Positions 47,789 through 58,900 of a stretch of 64,000 bases of DNA are shown here, piece after piece (positions within the stretch are counted from its first letter, which is position 1; the number at the start of each line of letters is the position of its first letter). This DNA comes from Isoetes taiwanensis. Lineage: Eukaryota; Streptophyta; Lycopodiopsida; Isoetales; Isoetaceae. The notes below the pieces were generated by a model. It was not told where the DNA came from. It searched no databases and worked only from the letters and a program-made list of their open reading frames with translations. Position numbers and translations under genes: made by a program. The DNA lies in assembly GCA_021234155.1 (NCBI GenBank), contig JAJEKV010000015.1, positions 10,996,101-11,060,100 on the forward strand, written 5' to 3'.

Positions 47789-48597
47789 GGGTGATTATTT
47801 TGATTGGAATTGATAGATTTTTTACAGAATTATATTAAAAGCGAGGCAATGGATCTATTTTATTATCCAGAGCGAAAAATGTGCAGAGCCTAAACCCACC
47901 GGCGTCAAACTTCATTCGGTTTCGGTTATGCCGTTCAATAGCACCGACCGACAACGGGGTTATTATTGATTTACCGACAACGACAGGTTTGTAGCAGTCA
48001 CCCGCATATCCCTAGGTATATGCTGGCATATACTGGATATGCCACAAACCCATATAAATGAAGAGTTTGCCCCCTAGGGGCAACCAAAAACAAAAGTGAA
48101 AAGGAGGTTTATAAAAATTGTTGAGAAAAGACTTGGGGTTTTTGAATCCTGCCGATCCACCAAGGAAAGCAAAAGCAAGTTGTATTCTTTGTCATATGCA
48201 CCACTAAGGGGAAAAGACATCACGTCCATACGGGAACATAAGATTCCAAAAATACATGTGAAGAGGGCAAAGTATAATTTAAGTTTGGGATGATGATGTT
48301 TTCTCATCACTACTCATTTAAGCCTCACTTTTATTTTCAAGAGATGTACTATCAGTTGTAATTGATTTATGCATCTACTTATTTGATATCTTTTTATTTT
48401 TCATATAGCGTTGCTCCCACATTATTTATTTATTATTTGACTTATGCATTCCATTTATCATTTTGAGTTTTGTACATATTCTATAATGATCAAGTTGGTT
48501 CTATTGCTTAAAGTGTTTAACTCTTATATATAGTTTATTGGCTAAACTTAACACGTCATATCTCTCAAATTAATTGTATAGAGCTTCTCTGGAGTAA

Positions 48598-48784
48598 TAT
48601 TTAAGGTGCTTTATCAGTTATCAGCAGGATGATTGGGCCGATTATCTTCCATTAGCTGAGTTTGCCTATAATAACTCAGTACATGCTTCCACTGACCAGA
48701 CTCCGTTCTTTCTGAACTATGGTCAGCATCCTCGTTGGTCCCTTAGTGTCACTGGCGGTGACTCTGTCAATCCTAGTGCTGAGT
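48598..48784 (+). pseudogene. Integrase fragment of chromovirus B (copy 2), interrupted by element A
   Basis: Same sequence as 20,651-20,837, ending in the target site TGAGT (48,780-48,784). The reading frame continues on the far side of element A at 61,982. It is therefore the left half of the integrase C-terminal region that element A split. Confidence 0.85.
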
Positions 48785-50411
48785 TGTGACGGTCCAGGGG
48801 AATATACGCCATAAATACGTATATTCTTGGATCCGTCACCATACAAGTCTATCTTCATAGCCTTGTATACCATAGATTGTGGCACTGGGGGCATGGCTGG
48901 AGTTATTCTCATAACTTAGCCAACCATAGGTTAAGCCATTATCCACGTGGCCTTAACCTATTGGGGGGCACCTCCACCGCGGGGACTCACCCGTTTGGTG
49001 CCACATGGCATCTGGGTGGACCCTAACATATAGGCATAAACCCTAACCCTAGACCTCTTTCCGACCCCTAGCACCCGGGGACTCACCTACTGGTTCGAAA
49101 CCCGTTTGAACATGGTTCTTGTGGCATAGGCTGGTCGGGCGGCCCCCAAGCAGTGGGCTTCGTTCTTGGGTAGGGGCGGCATCTGGTGAGTCGGAGACCA
49201 TGGAGGCACACGGATCACGAGGGAGAGCTTGAGGGAGGCGGTATGTAGGGGTAGTGGTTGTGATAAGCTCATCTGGAAATTAGCATTCCGGATATGCTGA
49301 GTATTTTGTATCTAGAGTAGAGCCATCCTAACCCATATTCAACATCTTGAACCCTAATCAAGGAACCCTAACTATTAGTTAGATTTGTATGATTAGGTTA
49401 AGATGTTCTTCTTATGATTATTCTCATGATGTGATGAGTATGGATGTTGGTTGATCTTGTTTGCTCCTCTTGTATTGGGAAGGGGTAGAGACCTAGAGCC
49501 ATATGTAGTATGCTCCTAGAGTAGATCCTTGGTTCCTATTAGTTTAGGCACTGTGCATAGGGCCCACCCGGCCTATTGAGGCTGTGATTATGACTCAGCA
49601 CCATATAGCGGCTAGAGGGAAAGTGGAGGGAGGATCCACTGCAGGGGGAGCCGAGGGGGTCCCATAGTGGGCTAGGCTTATGGTGGGTCACCCCGTGTGG
49701 GCGAGCATGGGTCCGCCTCCTCAGGGGGCAATGGTGTTGCCACCCTCTCAGGCTGCAGAGTCTTTGGCTTGGCTCTCGTTTTGGGGGTCGGTGCAGTGCA
49801 GAATGGGTGTGTGTACCGCGATTCTCCTAGCCGCCCAAGGCACCTCCCCAGATCTGGGAAGGGAGATGCAACCCTTCACGCCTCATCGGACGAGGAAGAT
49901 GCAACTGGAGTAGTCCCAGATGGGTGATGCCATGGGATTAAATTATCCAGGAGGCTAGAGTCTGTCGAGCCTGATCTAGCCCATTTCTGAAAGTATGCCG
50001 GCAGGGAGGGATGGAGTGGTCAACCCTAGCCATTGTTCTATGCCAGCCCTCGCCATTGCCATGACTTTCGATACGCTCTATCTTGAGGCCTAGCGGTGGT
50101 CATCCTCCCACGATGCGGTAGGGGTAGGGAGCTCTCATGTTTTATGGTTAGTGATTATCATCTTTGCCTTGGTTTATGGTGATGCACTACCCTTGAGGTA
50201 GTATTTGTATATGTTGATGCTAGTTACGACGTGTTATCGCTTCCCGGTATAGGAGCCCATAGGGAAGGGCTGGCATAAAGACACCTTCGTGTTCCCTTCC
50301 GCACTAAGAGTCACCTCCGAGTCGCGGGGGGGCGAAAGGGCCCATGCGGTTGTTGAGCGGATGGGGATTTCTGCCGAGTAAATGCGGTAGAGGCGTTTTA
50401 GCGGGCGTCAA
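48785..50411 (+). repeat. 5' LTR of element A
   Basis: Starts TGTGACGG and ends GCGTCAA (a C is missing relative to GCGTCACA in copy 1). It carries the same 5' hairpin, TATA-like box and telo-box region as the LTR at 20,838. Confidence 0.9.
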
Positions 50412-50412
50412 A

Positions 50413-50424
50413 TGGTATCGAGGC
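50413..50424 (+). promoter_or_regulatory. Primer-binding site of complete element A (altered)
   Basis: TGGTATCGAGGC, where copy 1 has TGGTATCAGAGC at the same place. The change is the same as at the unrelated primer site at 29,361, which argues for a systematic sequencing effect. Confidence 0.7.
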
Positions 50425-50982
50425 GATGTTCTTGGTTGACCAAGAACTAGCGACCATAACCATGAAGTAGTCTAACAGGCCTATAGGGGTGTGAAATAAA
50501 CATTTCCACCATCGAACCCTTGAAAATGGGGGAAAAATTTTTCTCCTAAATGGCGTGGGTCGGGGACTTAGGTTAAGTGTTAGACGAAAGTTGGTGAGTC
50601 AAATTCATCTTCTAGTAAATTTGGGTGAAAATTATGCATCTGCATCAAATTTCACCTGAAATGGGTCGAAGAATCATGCCAATCGGGAGACCCGGGTGAA
50701 AAAAATGGCAAATTCATAGGTTGCACTTGAACCATTAGAAAAATTCGAAAATCTAAGTATAATATCAATTAATATAGATTTAACATATACATTAATAGTT
50801 AAATAATTACTAAATATGGTGTAATTAATAAGGGGGCTAATAAATAGGGGTAATTATGGTAGGAGAATATTCCCGGGGACTCTCCTTTTAAATATCGACA
50901 CCTCATTCTCTCTCTCCAAACCTTCACCTTCACCTCTCTTTGCTTTCGACCCTTATTCACCCATTTCTGAACCACAAGATAT

Positions 50983-51298
50983 GGCACGCCAAAACAAACC
51001 TACAGGAAGCTTTGGACCAGGGAACCTACCCTCTCCATGGCGCAGGCAGCAAGGCGACATGTGAAGAAGATCCCTGACACCTCCGAGGCCAAGAAAGGGG
51101 AAGAGGAGTTTCCTCTCAAAGAAGAAGCTAGCCGGGCTGGGCGAGCACGTGATTTCATGATGCCGAGGAGAGCCCCGCCAGCAGCCTGGCCATCTGGAGG
51201 CACACGTAGAGAACAGAGGAGTCTCACACTTCTGCCCTGGACACCGAGGTGGAGGAATGTGCTGAAGAACGTGGAAGAGCAAAGACCACCACCGTAAT
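50983..51298 (+). CDS. Leader ORF of element A, possibly H3-tail-like start
   Basis: ATG at 50,983 (MARQNKPTGSF) corresponds to the MARTQTN start of copy 1, but the frame soon breaks. A second frame from 51,037 (MAQAARRHVKKIPDTSEAKK) runs to 51,297 and is rich in Lys, Arg and Glu. No gag motif is visible. If copy 1 is taken as the better sequence, the start resembles the N-terminal tail of histone H3, but the match is short and gapped. Confidence 0.35.
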
Positions 51299-51849
51299 CG
51301 ACGGTGGCTGGCCCCGCCCAAAAAGAAGGGGAAGGAAAAGTCGCAGTGGCTGGGAGGGAGAGGGCCGCCTGCAGGGCAGCTCTGAGCCGGGAGAGGGAGC
51401 CGAGAGAGCAGGAGAGCTGACCAAGAGGATGAACTATCTACCCCTCACGAATCAGTCAAGATGTGGCTGAGGCCCCTACGTGAGGAGGAGCTCCAACAGA
51501 GGGCGGCGGAGGCGAGGAGGAAGAAGGAGAAGCGGGAGGACCCCGGCAGCTAACCACCCACCCCTAAGTGGCCGGAACCACCGTTGGTGGTGAAGCAAAA
51601 GGTAGGGGAGGCCCGGGCATTAGCCCGAGGACCCTTGGTTCGCGGAAGATGGTGGCATACTGAGGAGTACGCCGATCGTTGGGCCCAGGTACAATGAAGT
51701 GGCTGTGCCCGGGGAAGTGCAGCAGCGTCGTGGAGGGTGGCGGGCGAAGAAGAACCAGCCGAACCACCCCAGAGACGAGAAAAACCAAGAGGGTTCACCA
51801 CGGGCGAATAGCACATACACGGGGTGTTTAGGGAGATTGGCACTTCGGT

Positions 51850-52092
51850 ATGCCGCGAATCTCCACGATAAGGAAAGCGCCCTTCGGCGTCTCCCTTAGA
51901 GAGGTTCTGCGGCAGTTCGGACCCGATTCTGGGGTTACCCCTCTAATGACCCGGGCTCGCAAGAAAGGCTTGAGCGAGGAAACTGGTCCGACTCTTGAGG
52001 AAGGGAACCTCTGCGCTATCCATGCTAAGAGAGTTACCCTTATGCCCAAGGATATTCACTTAGCACGAAGGATTCGCAGAGAGAGGCCTTAG
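51850..52092 (+). CDS. Histone H3-like fold encoded inside retrotransposon A
   Basis: The 80-codon ORF starts MPRISTIRKAPF and contains NLCAIHAKRVTLMPKD and LARRIRRERP. Residues 7-80 align with histone H3 residues 62-135 without any gap and stop where H3 stops. Conserved H3 positions include R63, K64, P66, F67, R72, E73, F78, D81, N108, C110, H113, K115, R116, T118, M120, D123, R128, R129 and R131. The central alpha-2 part (H3 about 82-104) has diverged strongly. Upstream, another frame has GRLALR, which may correspond to GTVALR of H3, implying a small deletion that moved the start. It lies between the primer-binding site and gag, a position where host-derived genes are not usual. Whether it is expressed, or is a captured and decaying H3 gene, cannot be told. 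Confidence 0.8.
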   Translation: MPRISTIRKAPFGVSLREVLRQFGPDSGVTPLMTRARKKGLSEETGPTLEEGNLCAIHAKRVTLMPKDIHLARRIRRERP

Positions 52093-52317
52093 GCCTCAAA
52101 TTTTGTAAATTTTGTAGGAAAGCTAAATTTTCATGTAACTATGTTTCTTATTAATATAAAAGTTATTTTCCCTCTATAATTAGAAAAATGTTGTATGCTT
52201 GAAATATAGGAAATAGAACCCAATTGTGGTAGAATTCTTCATAGCATGTCTAGAAACACCCTAGAAATCATGACTACAACAAAATTTTGGCAAAAAAATC
52301 ATCTAAAATCTTGAAAA
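52093..52317. other. AT-rich 3' flank of the H3-like ORF
   Basis: Contains several TTAATATAAAA/AATATAGG-type stretches that could serve as poly(A) signals. No ORF is present. Confidence 0.35.
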
Positions 52318-52620
52318 TCGGACCAGCCAGGGTGAGGCCGCCCTAGGGCCTCTGCGTTCCCCAGCGGTGGCGTTCAGCCAGCGGATTCACCCAGGCCCGG
52401 GCCCAAAATCAAGCTTCTAGATGTCAGTTTTGCTCAAAATAAGTGCTAGTTAGGTTAGAATTGGCCCAATTAGCCATATTAGCATCTTCAAATTCCCTAA
52501 ATTGACCAAAATTGGCCCAAAAGCAGACCAGCCAGGGTGAGGCCAAAGCGCAAGCGTTTCGTCACGGCATTGAGGCCATCCGTAGCGGATTCACCGGGTC
52601 CGGGCCATCTTTGAGCCAAA
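52318..52620. repeat. Direct repeat of about 80 bp, spacing about 206 bp
   Basis: GACCAGCCAGGGTGAGGCC occurs at about 52,321 and again at about 52,527. Each is followed by a related GC-rich block ending in GCGGATTCACC.GG.CCGGGCC. The duplication is internal to element A. Confidence 0.7.
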
Positions 52621-52777
52621 TTAGCCAAATTTGATCCAACAAATTGCCATGTAGTGTTTCTTGCTTTGTTTTGCTTAAGTTTGCACTTCATGGTAGTTCA
52701 TTTGGACACCAGACCATAGAACCAAGGTTCGTCTTAGGTAGGTACCTTTTTGCCACGAACCAGGGTCACCCATAGTC

Positions 52778-52786
52778 TATAAAATA
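52778..52786 (+). promoter_or_regulatory. Possible internal TATA box upstream of the main ORFs of element A
   Basis: TATAAAATA followed by GGCCCC lies about 120 bp upstream of ATG 52,899 and downstream of the H3-like ORF. It could separate two transcription units. This is a motif match only. Confidence 0.35.
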
Positions 52787-52898
52787 GGCCCCATTTGCCA
52801 TTTTTTTCTTCCCTCTGAGAGCTGCTCCCGCCCCTTAGGCGATTTTCTGATCCTCAGCGATCTTTGCAAGCCATTTTCTACACCCCTTTCACCTTTCA

Positions 52899-54420
52899 AT
52901 GGCGCCCGGCAACTTTGAGATGGTACAATCTTGCCGACCATATCCATCGACTTCCGGTAGATCAAGCCTTCTCTGTGTTTGATCACTTGTTTGATCTTCC
53001 ACGCAACTTTGACTAGAACACCCTACTACCACGGACATTATGTGCCAATATGACCCAAGCAGGTCTCACCTTGGGAAGTTAGGCTGCCTCCTAGGGGAGG
53101 GAATTGGGTTTCCCCTTGAGACACTTACCCAAGCCTTTAGTCGGTTGGCGAGGATCCAAAGGCAAGCAAGCGGCTATGGGATAGGACTAGGACCATGCCC
53201 GATTACATGACCTGCCGAGACATAATAGGCATAGGTACCTTTCCTTTCGAGCCGGCCCTTGCCCTCTTCATGCACTATAAGTCAATTAACAAAGTAGGGG
53301 AACCCTCATTCGACCCTTAGACTTAGCGCCACTTGATACCCCTAGTAGGGTCCGGGATCAAATCACGCATATAGAGTCCTCCCCTCACGAATACTATGGC
53401 ACGCGGCGTCGGGGGCACCATCTCTCTGATCCATGAAGACTACGGCTAGGGGGCCGAGAACCCGGAAATGGGAGAGCGAGGGAGGCAACAAGAATGCGGT
53501 ATGCATTGAGGCATGGCGACGGCGTGAAATCGACTACCAGGCCCACCGATTAGGCATCCTTTGTCACTGCCGATAGTCATCGGCGGGGAGGAGTACATTT
53601 TTTCGCGAATGACATCCTCAACTTGTCCCACTTGCCGGAACAGGGTCTTCGAATCGACGAGCTCTTGGGCATGATAGCACACGGGAAGAGCACCGGACCT
53701 CATCCGACTACTCATACCAGGAGATTCCAAGGGAGCTGGCTGGAGAGACACTCTTACCGGGGAGACAATGTCGGACATATAGCGACCCTATCGGCCGGAG
53801 CAAGGGAGATCTATCGACGGCCGGAACCTATCATCTCGAGAGGAGGAGTTCCAGCCAGATACGAGCACACTCTACAAACCGAGGAAGGGCCCAAGCTCAA
53901 GCGCTGACACGTTCGAGCCGGAGCATGAGGGAAGGGTCCGGCATCAACAGACAATGCAAAAAGCGGCATGTGGAGGGATCATGAAGACGATGGCGGTGGA
54001 TGCCTACGGTGGGGAAGCGGCTTCGGAGGAAGGGCACCGGATGTCCGTGGCGTAGGAAGGAACCGCGACGCCAGCTACTATCTTCCGACCCTCGGCCAAG
54101 GGCAAATGATAGTCTTCCACAAGGGTTCAGCCCAAAGGGGGAAGAATCAAATGGCACTTCTCATAACACTCGGGGCTTGAAAGACTTCGAAGATATCGCC
54201 CATGCCGATCACATCATTCTTTTCAACGCGAGGCGCGGCGGCTCCATTGCCTGCGGCTTTCTTGAGGGCACCTTAGGGGCCTTAACACTTTCGATGGTAG
54301 CGACAAACCTTTGGAACTTCCGGGCAGGAGATGGCCCGAGCACTTGAAGGAAGATCGGCGAGGAACATCTTCTTGCAACCTGCGGCAAAGGCCTCCCGAT
54401 TCCGGGGATGTCAAGAACTT
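52899..54420 (+). pseudogene. Unrecognised ORF upstream of gag in element A (frameshifted)
   Basis: Starting MAPGNFEMVQS, successive frames give LFDLPRNFD, LGKLGCLLGEGIGFPL, CRDIIGIGTFPFEPALALF and MHYKSINKVGEPSFDP. This composition resembles the N-terminal ORF1 or gag-like proteins found before gag in some large plant gypsy elements, but I do not recognise the family. A later stretch (about 53,900-54,400) is basic and repetitive. Multiple breaks prevent a full reading. Confidence 0.45.
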
Positions 54421-54662
54421 CTTGGGGGCTTTAGGAGGCCATTGAATAATTGTGAAATTTTCTTAAGTTTTGTGCTAAATGTTTCGTGTACCCATTATGC
54501 TAAGATATATCTACCTTATCATGTAATCCTTATGTATTAATGACTATTAAGCTTGTTTTGTCAATGTAAGGCTTTGTATGATTTCTTATAACTAAAGATA
54601 ATTCAATTGCAAGTAAAATTGATCAACATCTAACCCAAATAAAATGTATTGATGATCAATCC
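54421..54662. other. AT-rich spacer
   Basis: Non-coding AT-rich DNA between the upstream ORF and gag. Confidence 0.5.
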
Positions 54663-55920
54663 TTGCGGCAAGGAACTCAAGTCACGGGGATCTCAAGACC
54701 CGGCCTCCGACCACGCAATTGGGTACCAAGGAACTTGTTTGGCGGGGAACAAGAAGATTTTGGCGCAGGATATGTCACCCGAGGCCGATCAACGCAAGGT
54801 TGGTGCAGGATGAGGAACCAAATGCAACATCTCATCAACCTGGCGACACCTCTCATGAATGCAGGGAAGATGGTCCTCCACCTCCACCTTGTCTTAGGGT
54901 GGTGGCGAAGTCCCTCAGCCCGGGAAGGGGAGGGCAACCGAGGAGAGCGTCGGGGATAGGAGAAGGAAGAGGAGAACCGAGAGTCCATCATCATCTAGCT
55001 CCGGCTCATCGGATAGCTCTTCCGGTGAGGGCCGACTCGGTCTCCCGACTGATCCGGTCGGGCACACACCTAAAAGCAAGGAAAAGCGAGAAAGACGGAT
55101 GACTATCGAAAAAAGGTGGATAGTGCTATGAGCAATGTATGGAAGACAAAGGAAGCTGTTGGTCAGTTCTCGGGGAAAGACGGTCGAATATGGAGGTCGA
55201 AGCATGGCTTGATGAAATGGAAGAATTTGGCAACTCATACGGTATGAAAGACAAGGACATAGGGAAAGTTACTACAGCTAACCTTATTGGACCGGCAAGG
55301 ATCCGGTGGAAGGGATATGCTAAATCCAACAAGGCTGAAGAGGAACAATTGCGGGTTTAAGACCTTGACAAAGGCTTTCCGCTTAAGCACTATGTGCCAA
55401 GGTCTCATACTAGTAGACGATCCGGCCAGTTTTACAGTTGAATCGGGGTAGCTTATCGGTGGCTAAGTATAAGAAAATTTATGAGGCTCGGGCCTGCATG
55501 TTCACGGAGTCTCAGAGAACTAAGCGATGGATACTTATATTGAGGGGTTGAACAACAATATCAAGAGGCTTGTTAGAGCAATCAACCCAAAGGTCGATTC
55601 GCGGCGCAGTCAAGATAAAGCTATAAGTTTGGAAGAGGCACCAACTCCCGCCAGAAAACAAAGCAACCTTGTGGGTAAGAGTTCAGCCGCGATGCTCGGG
55701 GGCAATATCGGGGTAATCAATCAGCCTACACCATCGAGAGGCCGGCAAGGTAAGGGTCGGAACAAAAGCTTTTGGGGGCCGTGAAGCCACGACGCATGCA
55801 TCGAGGCCGGCTCTTAAAAGCGTCTCCTAGGCGATCTCCGAAGGAAAAGAGACAGAATGCATTGAGAAAAGCTATGTTTCGTGTGCTTCCAGCCAGGCAC
55901 CCATAACACATGATTGTCCA
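54663..55920 (+). pseudogene. gag: Gag of element A, frameshifted
   Basis: A retrotransposon-gag domain is clear at about 55,190-55,600: MEVEAWLDEMEEFGNSYGM, then KVTTANLIGPARIRWKGYA, then in other frames KHYVPRSH and TYIEGLNNNIKRLVRAINPK. A zinc knuckle follows at about 55,874-55,920: CFVCFQPGTHNT, with the final His-Asp-Cys one frame away (one base missing). The upstream part (54,663-55,100) is charged and low-complexity. Gag would form the particle in the cytoplasm. Confidence 0.75.
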
Positions 55921-55924
55921 TTAG

Positions 55925-58900
55925 ATCATGCAAATTTTGGCGTAACTCTTGGATTGGGACTCCCCGTAGTTTTATGAGGAGGACCGGCGACGACCGCCGG
56001 GAGGGCAGGACTTCATAGATGGTGAGTGCCACATATGTGCAAACATTGAGACAAAGTGATATAGAGAATCAGTCAATTTGTCATCAGCGGTGATGGGATC
56101 ATAGATAGTAATCCTTATGTAGTCCCTCATAGATACTGTAGCTCTCATAATTTTGCATCTCCTAGATTGGTTGCTCTAATGAAGAACAAGGTATTGAAGT
56201 CTAAGCCAAGGCCAAGAGCTATGGCAAAGCGGTGCCATTCTAAGACACTAAAGGGGAGGAGGATCATCTTTGATATAGACCTTAGTGGGGCTAAGTGGTG
56301 GCGATGGGAGCGTAAGTCATGGACATCGGAAGATATGATCCGATAGTGGGGATGGAATTTTTGAAGCCAGCCAAAGCCATGATTGATTGCGGCCAGGAAT
56401 GAAGTCACCATGACTGACACAGGGCGACGACAAGTTGATAGTGAAAGGTAAGAAGCTAGATTCTCCTATGCGGTGTATTTCTTTGAAGCGACTAAGGAAG
56501 AGTATAGAAAGGAATAAGGTGGATTACATCTTGAGGATGGAATCGGTTGAGCCAAACAAGCGGGATGGAAGTGACCCAAAGGGAAATCGGTTGCCCGAGC
56601 GGGATAGCAAAGGCTTATTTCAGGAGTTCAAGGATGTATTTCCGGATGAAATCCGGCATTTATACCTTATAGGGGTGTGGAATGTGAGATCACATTGGCT
56701 CAGGATCTAAAGCCTACCAATGCAAGGCCATATAGAATGAAGCACCCAGAATTGATTGAGCTCAAGAAACGACTTGAGGAATTGCTCGAGCTTGGATTTA
56801 TAAGAGCAAGTGTGTCTCCTTTGAGCACCTATACTCTTTGTGAAGAAGAAAGATGGGAGCTTAAGAATGTGCATAGACTATCGCCCGACTTAATAAGCGA
56901 CGATAAAGAACAAGTATGCATTGCCAAGGGCGAGATGATCTAATGGACCAATTACAAGGAGCAAAGGTATTCTCTAAAATTGATTTGAGGTCGGGGATAC
57001 CATCGGATAAGAATAAAAGAAGAGGATATCCATAAGACCGCCGCTGAACGCGGTATGGTCACTTTGAGTTTGATAATGCCCTTTGGACTATCGAATGCTC
57101 CAAAGAACGTTTATGCGCCTCATGAACAACATCTTGAGAGACTTCTTGGATGAGTTTGTTATTGTCTTCTTGACGACATCCTAATCTACAAACAAGTCCC
57201 TTGAGGAGCATTGTCGACATCTCGGGGAAAGTGTTGGAGAAGTTGAGGCGTCATCGGTTGTATGGGAAGCTCTCTAAGTGCCACTTTGCAACAGCCGTAG
57301 AGTGGAGTATTTGGGGCATGTAGTAACACCAGGGGAATCTCCACGTCCATCTAAGATTGAGGCAATAGTTGATTGGCCCGGCTCAAGGAATGTGGCGAAG
57401 TAAGAAGCTTTCGGGTTGGCGGGGATATTACAGAAAAGTTCGTGAAGGACTTTGCTAAAGTGAAATCCCCTCTGTCCGGGACCTCACTAAGGCCAAGAAG
57501 ATTAAGGATTGGACTAGCCATTGGTTAGAGAAAGTCCAAGCTTCTTTTGAGAAGCTTAAAGAGGCCTTAACAACAGCACCGATGCTTGTTCTTCCGGATC
57601 CGGTAAAGATAAGTTGGTAGCAAATGAGATGCAAGCAAGATAGCAACAAAGGCGGTCTTGATGCAAGAAGGAAGGGTAGTCGCCAACGACTCAAGAAGAT
57701 GAACGACGAGCAACGCTTACCCAACCCATGATCGAGCCGCTAGCCATTGTCGGGGCATTGAGGATATGGAGGCATTATCTGGCTTTGGGAAGGAAGTTTC
57801 CAGTTGGATCTTAGATCACGAGCCTTCAAGATCTTTTCACCCACCCCCTCAACTTAAGGCAAAGGAGGTGGATGGAATTCCTTGAGGAGTATGATTTTGA
57901 TATTATATATAAGCCCGGTAAGCTTAATGTTGTAGCGGATGCCCTCTCCGGAGACCATTTGGACAAGGGCGATTGTAATGCGATTTCCACTCTTTCGAGT
58001 GAGTTTGGCAAGAAGATTGAGGAGTCCTTGCCAACGATGTGGACTTCAAGGAGGTATGGGAAAGCCTTTCCAAGGAAGCCGAGCAGATAAGGAGCCGGGA
58101 AGCCTTCAAGCATTATAAGAAGGAAGGCAACCCGTTGTATCACAAGCATAAGTTGTGTGTGCCCAGAATCATCGGGGTAAGGAAGCTAATTCTTCATGAC
58201 ACACATAACAGCCCAATAGCGAGGAGGGCATCTTGGCTTCATGAAGACCTATTTCAAGATTAGTAGCTACTTGGCCGAATGAAGAGGCGATAGCTGCATA
58301 TATTCGGGATTGCCGGTTATGTCGTGAGACCAAAGCGGAGCAACTTTGGATTCCGTGTGCTCTTGAGCCATTGGGGTGCCAAATGCAAAGTGGGAGGTCA
58401 TAAGCATGGATTTCATCACGAGTCTCCCTAGAACTCTTCGAGGCAAGGATGCATTGATGGTTGTCGAGATAAGCTATCTAAGATGGCACATTTGTGCCTT
58501 GCAAGACTCACGACACCGCACTAGATAATTGCCAAGTTATTTGTAAGGGAGATTTTCAGACTCCATGGCATGCCTCGGAGATAATATCGATAGGGATTCC
58601 AAGTTTATGAGTGCCTTACGGCGGGACCTCTTCACACCATTCGGAATGAAGCTCTCCATGAGCCGCGGCATATCATCCCCAAACGGATGGCCGACGGAGA
58701 GGGGCGACGGATCATTGAAGACATGCTTGAACTATGTGTGGAACAAGCGGTCCAAGTGGGATGAGTACATCCACTTGGTGGAATTTCGCCTACAACATTA
58801 ATTAGCGGAGTCATCTCGATGTCTCCTTTCATGGTAAATTACGGGTACCCAGTGCTTAACCCGGATACCTGGCACAATCCTGTGTCCAAGGTAGAAGTGT

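Larger units (their letters stand above)
28236..51603. repeat. Copy 2 of the segmental duplication, with a dense unusual error pattern
   Basis: This copy is collinear with copy 1. The offset shrinks from about 28,236 at the left to 27,947 at the LTR of element A. Differences cluster at CAG, CTG and CCWGG sites: TCAGAGC at 1187 reads TCGAGGC here, and TTCTGAA at 457 reads TTACGGT here. Other blocks, such as 46,690-47,080 and 48,100-48,780, are nearly identical to copy 1. ORFs in this copy are mostly broken, and some long ORFs (for example 37,096-37,581) exist only because of the changes. Confidence 0.9.
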
